NCBI GenBank assembly: GCA_030598125.1
Contig: JAUVQN010000061.1
Span: 1-8,258 of the forward strand
Direction of reading: 5' to 3'
Origin: Coriobacteriia bacterium
Lineage (GTDB): Bacteria > Actinomycetota > Coriobacteriia > Anaerosomatales > JAUVQN01
DNA length: 8,258 nt
Every line of letters begins with the position of its first letter. The first letter of the stretch is position 1. The notes under the pieces are model-generated. The model did no database searches and was not told where the DNA came from. It saw nothing but the letters and a program-made list of their open reading frames with translations. The translations under genes and the position numbers were made by a program. Shown here piece after piece: positions 5,861 to 8,258 of this stretch.

Positions 5861-6202
5861 TCAGGGGTGGCTGTAGCGCTGCCTGTACCTCGCGACGTTG
5901 GACCGCACGTGGCCATCGTGGCGCTCGGCCCTTCGCAAGTATCGCTCGATCTCGATCTCGGTGAACCGGTCGGGCCGGTACCTGTAGCGGGACTGAGCGT
6001 CGTCGAAGTCTAGCACGAAGGACCGGGCGAGCGTGTCCAGCACGGCGTCGATCACGGTGGTGGGTGCATCGAGCACGCCCTGCAGGTCGGAGACGCCGAT
6101 CCACTCGTCAGCGTGGCGGCTGAAGAGTGCGACCGCGTCTCGCGCGACCGCCTGCGTCGTGCGGTCGTGCGGGAGGGTGTCGAGAGCTCTCCTGAGACTC
6201 AT
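5861..6202 (-). CDS. Small winged-helix-like protein of unknown function
   Basis: I do not recognise this 113-residue protein as a named family. Residues about 18-78 read like a winged helix: a helix (TTQAVARDAVALFSRHA), then IGVSDLQGVLDAPTTVIDAV (35-54) as a helix-turn-helix, a further helix, and a two-stranded wing (FVLDFDDAQSRYRYRP, 62-77). A charged C-terminal helix (about 80-110; EIEIERYLRRAERHDGHVR) ends in an Arg/Tyr-rich tail. It could bind DNA or serve as a protein adaptor. I chose ATG 6202 because GGAGG sits 4 bases upstream. The same frame stays open far upstream, but that stretch runs through the cheR coding region and is not credible as protein. It is followed 39 bases later by the CwlM-like gene, probably in the same transcript, so a regulatory link to envelope genes is possible. 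Confidence 0.72.
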   Translation of the reverse strand: MSLRRALDTLPHDRTTQAVARDAVALFSRHADEWIGVSDLQGVLDAPTTVIDAVLDTLARSFVLDFDDAQSRYRYRPDRFTEIEIERYLRRAERHDGHVRSNVARYRQRYSHP

Positions 6203-6272
6203 CTCGCCTCCGCAAGAAGGAGCCACGCGGTGACTCCGATTCCACCTTACACCACACAAATCACTATCGGAA

Positions 6273-6333
6273 CGAGACCCGCCGGGCTGGAGGACCCGCT
6301 CCGACTCGGCTGTCCTCGCGACGAATGGTCTCG
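6273..6333 (-). terminator. Nested inverted repeat downstream of cheR
   Basis: An outer 7-bp perfect stem, CGAGACC (6273-6279) with GGTCTCG (6327-6333), encloses an inner 6-bp perfect stem, GAGGAC (6290-6295) with GTCCTC (6312-6317), and a CCG/CGG tip (6301-6309). It starts 25 bases after the cheR stop. On the minus strand the outer stem is followed by TTCCGATAGTGATTTGTG, which is only moderately T-rich. It may end or stabilise the cheR transcript before the small downstream gene. Confidence 0.35.
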
Positions 6334-6357
6334 CCCCGCGGACGACGGAGAAGGCTG

Positions 6358-7188
6358 CTAGTGTGGCTTGCGGTAGATCCTCTGTGACCCGTCCACCAGC
6401 TCGAGTCGGTCCGCGAGCGTCGTCGCGAGCTTCTCGCTGCGCCCGAGCACGAGGAAGCCGCCCCTGTGCAGCGCCCGCCAGAATCGCTCCATCACCCTCG
6501 CCTGCTGGTCCCGCGTGAAGTAGATGAACACGTTCCGGCAGAATATGACGTCCACCACGTGTATCGGCCGCTCTTCGAAGAGGTTCAACGGTTTGAACCG
6601 GACGTATCTGGCGACCTCCGGCTTCACGTGGAAGCTGGACTCCCCGACATCCAGGAACGCCGCGCGGTACTCCTCGGGGATCCCATCGAGCCGTTCGATC
6701 GGATACTCGGCGTGTCTCGCGACGTCGAGGGCGCTCGTGTCGATGTCCGTGCCCAGGACGGAGACGAGGAACTCGCGCTCGCCCAGCGCGGCGAGCAGGG
6801 ACATCACGATGGAGTAGGGCTCCTCGCCCGTGGCGCACCCGGCGGACCACGCGCGGATCATCCTGTGCCGTCGCGAGAGCTTGCGCTCCACGAGCTCGGG
6901 CACGACGGTCTCCTGGAAAACGTCGTAGGTCTCCGTGTCGCGGAAGAACTCCGTGACGTTGATGGTCAGAGTGTCGAGGAGCCTCGCGTACTCGTCGGGA
7001 TGAGCGTCGAGGTAGCGGGCGTACTGGCGGTACGTGATCAGGCCCAGAACGTGCAACCGGGCGGCGATCCGGCGTTCGAGATAGCCGGTCCTGTACTGGG
7101 AGAGGTCGAGGCCGCGGTCCTCGTTGACTTTGCGCACGAATCCCGCGAGATCGCCCCTGTGGACGCTCTCGGCGTCGTGAGAGACCAC
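6358..7188 (-). CDS. cheR: CheR-type chemoreceptor glutamate methyltransferase
   Basis: CheR transfers methyl groups from S-adenosylmethionine to glutamates of chemoreceptors (or related signalling targets) in the cytoplasm, setting sensory adaptation. Numbered from GTG 7188, the helical N-terminal domain covers about 12-100 with the motif NVTEFFRD (77-84). The methyltransferase domain shows RAWSAGCATGEEPYSI (112-127), GTDIDTSALDVAR (146-158) for SAM binding, and FCRNVFIYFT (216-225), all family signatures. The 276-residue length is normal, and no TPR or other extension is present. I prefer GTG 7188 because GGGAGGG lies just upstream. ATG 7212 adds eight residues, has no good ribosome-binding site, and coincides with the plausible -10 of the divergent gene. 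No chemoreceptor, cheA, cheB or cheW gene is in the window, so the target is unknown; the pilus ATPase on the same strand hints at pilus-linked signalling. Confidence 0.92.
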   Translation of the reverse strand: MVSHDAESVHRGDLAGFVRKVNEDRGLDLSQYRTGYLERRIAARLHVLGLITYRQYARYLDAHPDEYARLLDTLTINVTEFFRDTETYDVFQETVVPELVERKLSRRHRMIRAWSAGCATGEEPYSIVMSLLAALGEREFLVSVLGTDIDTSALDVARHAEYPIERLDGIPEEYRAAFLDVGESSFHVKPEVARYVRFKPLNLFEERPIHVVDVIFCRNVFIYFTRDQQARVMERFWRALHRGGFLVLGRSEKLATTLADRLELVDGSQRIYRKPH

Positions 7189-7203
7189 ACACCCTCCCGG
7201 CCC

Positions 7204-7212
7204 TGCTATCAT
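7204..7212 (+). promoter_or_regulatory. Extended -10 promoter of the L,D-transpeptidase gene
   Basis: TGCTATCAT combines a TGn extension with TATCAT, five of six matches to TATAAT. It lies about 48 bases upstream of the ATG at 7260 and would start transcription near 7219. The -35 region is poor (ACCACA at 7184-7189, three of six). The element overlaps the upstream ATG of the divergent cheR frame. Confidence 0.45.
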
Positions 7213-7259
7213 TGCCTACAGTCTACGTCAAACGCCGGATCCTCAACGGAGGCCCGCAC

Positions 7260-8258
7260 ATGACCGCAGTGGGATCCGACGCACGGCGCGTCTGGAGAAG
7301 AAGGGTCGTCTTGAGCACCGCGGTCGCGGTGCTCATCGTGCTTGCCATCGGCGTCGGGTTCGCCGCCGCCGACGATCAGGCGCGCGGCGGCGAGATCCCG
7401 CCCGGTACGACCGCGGCCGGCATCGACATCAGCGGGATGGCGCCGTCCGAGGCGGCGGAGCGGCTCCTCGCCCTCTACGCCGTGGATCCGGGCACCAGCG
7501 TCAGCGCGCAGGTCGATACCTCCACGTACACGCTCGACGTGGCGCGCTACGTCGAGCTCGACGTCGACGGCATGGTCCGCGACGCCGCTGCGCTCGCCGA
7601 CAAGGGCAGCCTGCGCGATCGCCTCGGCTGGCGCTACCTCGGTGAGCGGGTCGACGCCGACCTGCCGCTCAGGTGGCGCGTCGACGAGGCGGGTATCAGG
7701 CAGTGGCTCGACGTCGTAGCGGCACAGGTCCACGTTCCCGCCGTCGACGCCACCCGCACCGTGGGCGACTCGGGCGGCTTCATCGTCGCGGAGGCCCGGA
7801 CGGGACGCTACGTCTCGGTCAGCGAATCGCTCCGCGACCTGCGGGAGGGAGTCCTCGACGGCGAGACCGGCATCGATCTCACCATCGGGACGATCGAGCC
7901 GCTCGTGCGCGGAGAGGACCTCGGAAAGGCCCTCGTCGTCGATCTCTCGGAGCGTCGGATCTATCTGTACGACGGTCTGGAGCTCGTGCAGGACTACGGC
8001 GTCGCCGTGGGCACCGGCGGGCATCCGACCCCGCGTGGCGAGTGGGAGATCACGCTGAAGCGCTACATGCCCGGCTGGGCCAACCCCGGCAGCGCGTGGG
8101 CGGCGGACATGCCCGCGTACATCCCGCCGGGCCCGAGCAACCCGCTCGGGACGCGGGCGATCAACCTCGACGCGTCGGGCATCCGGATCCACGGCACCAC
8201 GAACAACTCCTCCATCGGACGCGCCGCGTCGCACGGATGCATGCGGATGCACCGATGG
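7260..8258 (+). CDS. L,D-transpeptidase with PG_binding_4-like region (partial)
   Basis: The frame runs 333 codons from ATG 7260 and is cut by the right window edge. GGAGG 7 bases upstream of the start supports it. A basic N-terminus (RRVWRRR, 9-15) precedes one transmembrane segment (about 16-37), placing the rest outside the membrane. Residues about 45-170 look like a PG_binding_4/VanW-type N-terminal domain (IPPGTTAAGIDISGMAPSEA, 46-65). From about 222 comes a YkuD catalytic domain: ALVVDLSERRIYLYDG, VGTGGHPTPRGEWEI, and the signature from HGTTNN (His311) to SHGCMRM (324-330), with His325 and the nucleophile Cys327. It should form 3-3 crosslinks between stem peptides or attach proteins to peptidoglycan, outside the penicillin-sensitive D,D-route. 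Only a short C-terminus should be missing, since the family usually ends soon after this motif. Confidence 0.93.
   Translation, partial: MTAVGSDARRVWRRRVVLSTAVAVLIVLAIGVGFAAADDQARGGEIPPGTTAAGIDISGMAPSEAAERLLALYAVDPGTSVSAQVDTSTYTLDVARYVELDVDGMVRDAAALADKGSLRDRLGWRYLGERVDADLPLRWRVDEAGIRQWLDVVAAQVHVPAVDATRTVGDSGGFIVAEARTGRYVSVSESLRDLREGVLDGETGIDLTIGTIEPLVRGEDLGKALVVDLSERRIYLYDGLELVQDYGVAVGTGGHPTPRGEWEITLKRYMPGWANPGSAWAADMPAYIPPGPSNPLGTRAINLDASGIRIHGTTNNSSIGRAASHGCMRMHRW

Noticed and set aside
5861..7192. 443-codon minus-strand frame extending the winged-helix gene upstream
   Set aside because: The upstream 330 codons overlap cheR in another frame. The real start at 6202 has its own strong ribosome-binding site, and the extension is Arg/Pro-rich noise.
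7203..7231. TTGACG (7226-7231 on the minus strand) as the -35 of a cheR promoter
   Set aside because: The -10 at 17-base spacing (TAGCAG) matches only three of six positions, and the implied start site would fall inside the ribosome-binding site of GTG 7188.
7209..8252. 347-codon minus-strand frame opposite the L,D-transpeptidase
   Set aside because: Antisense shadow. The plus strand encodes a complete YkuD signature and a signal anchor.

Overview
This is a GC-rich (roughly two-thirds GC by eye), gene-dense bacterial chromosome segment. An ECF sigma factor paired with a DUF5667-type membrane partner, an L,D-transpeptidase with a PG_binding_4 region, a CwlM-like double PG-binding protein and a PilT-family ATPase together suggest an Actinomycetota lineage, perhaps a deep-branching Coriobacteriia/OPB41-like anaerobe. 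That placement is inference from gene content. No rRNA, tRNA, CRISPR, insertion sequence or phage gene was seen.

Layout. (1) Positions 1-831, minus strand: an ECF sigma factor translationally coupled to a membrane-anchored DUF5667-type partner cut by the left edge. (2) Positions 832-1103: a 272-base divergent intergenic region with two clear inverted-repeat structures and a possible extended -10 promoter. (3) Positions 1104-2558, plus strand: a cobalamin-binding radical SAM protein of the BchE (anaerobic Mg-protoporphyrin ester cyclase) type. It is convergent with the next gene and overlaps it by 7 bp. (4) Positions 2552-7188, minus strand: five genes in transcription order cheR, a small winged-helix-like protein, a CwlM-like protein with two PG-binding domains and a degenerate amidase domain, a secreted coiled-coil NlpC/P60 hydrolase, and a PilT-family ATPase. 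The gaps of 155, 39, 84 and 93 bases could allow several transcription units. (5) Positions 7260-8258, plus strand: an L,D-transpeptidase cut by the right edge just after its catalytic Cys.

How the genes fit together. The right two-thirds of the window is about the cell envelope: peptidoglycan crosslinking (L,D-transpeptidase), endopeptidase cleavage (NlpC/P60), a putative non-catalytic peptidoglycan-precursor sensor or regulator (CwlM-like), and pilus retraction (PilT) beside a chemoreceptor-type methyltransferase (CheR). The sigma factor pair on the left could be an envelope- or stress-responsive switch, but nothing in the sequence ties it to these genes. The most unusual items are the amidase-like domain lacking most metal ligands and the BchE-like enzyme with no pigment genes around it.
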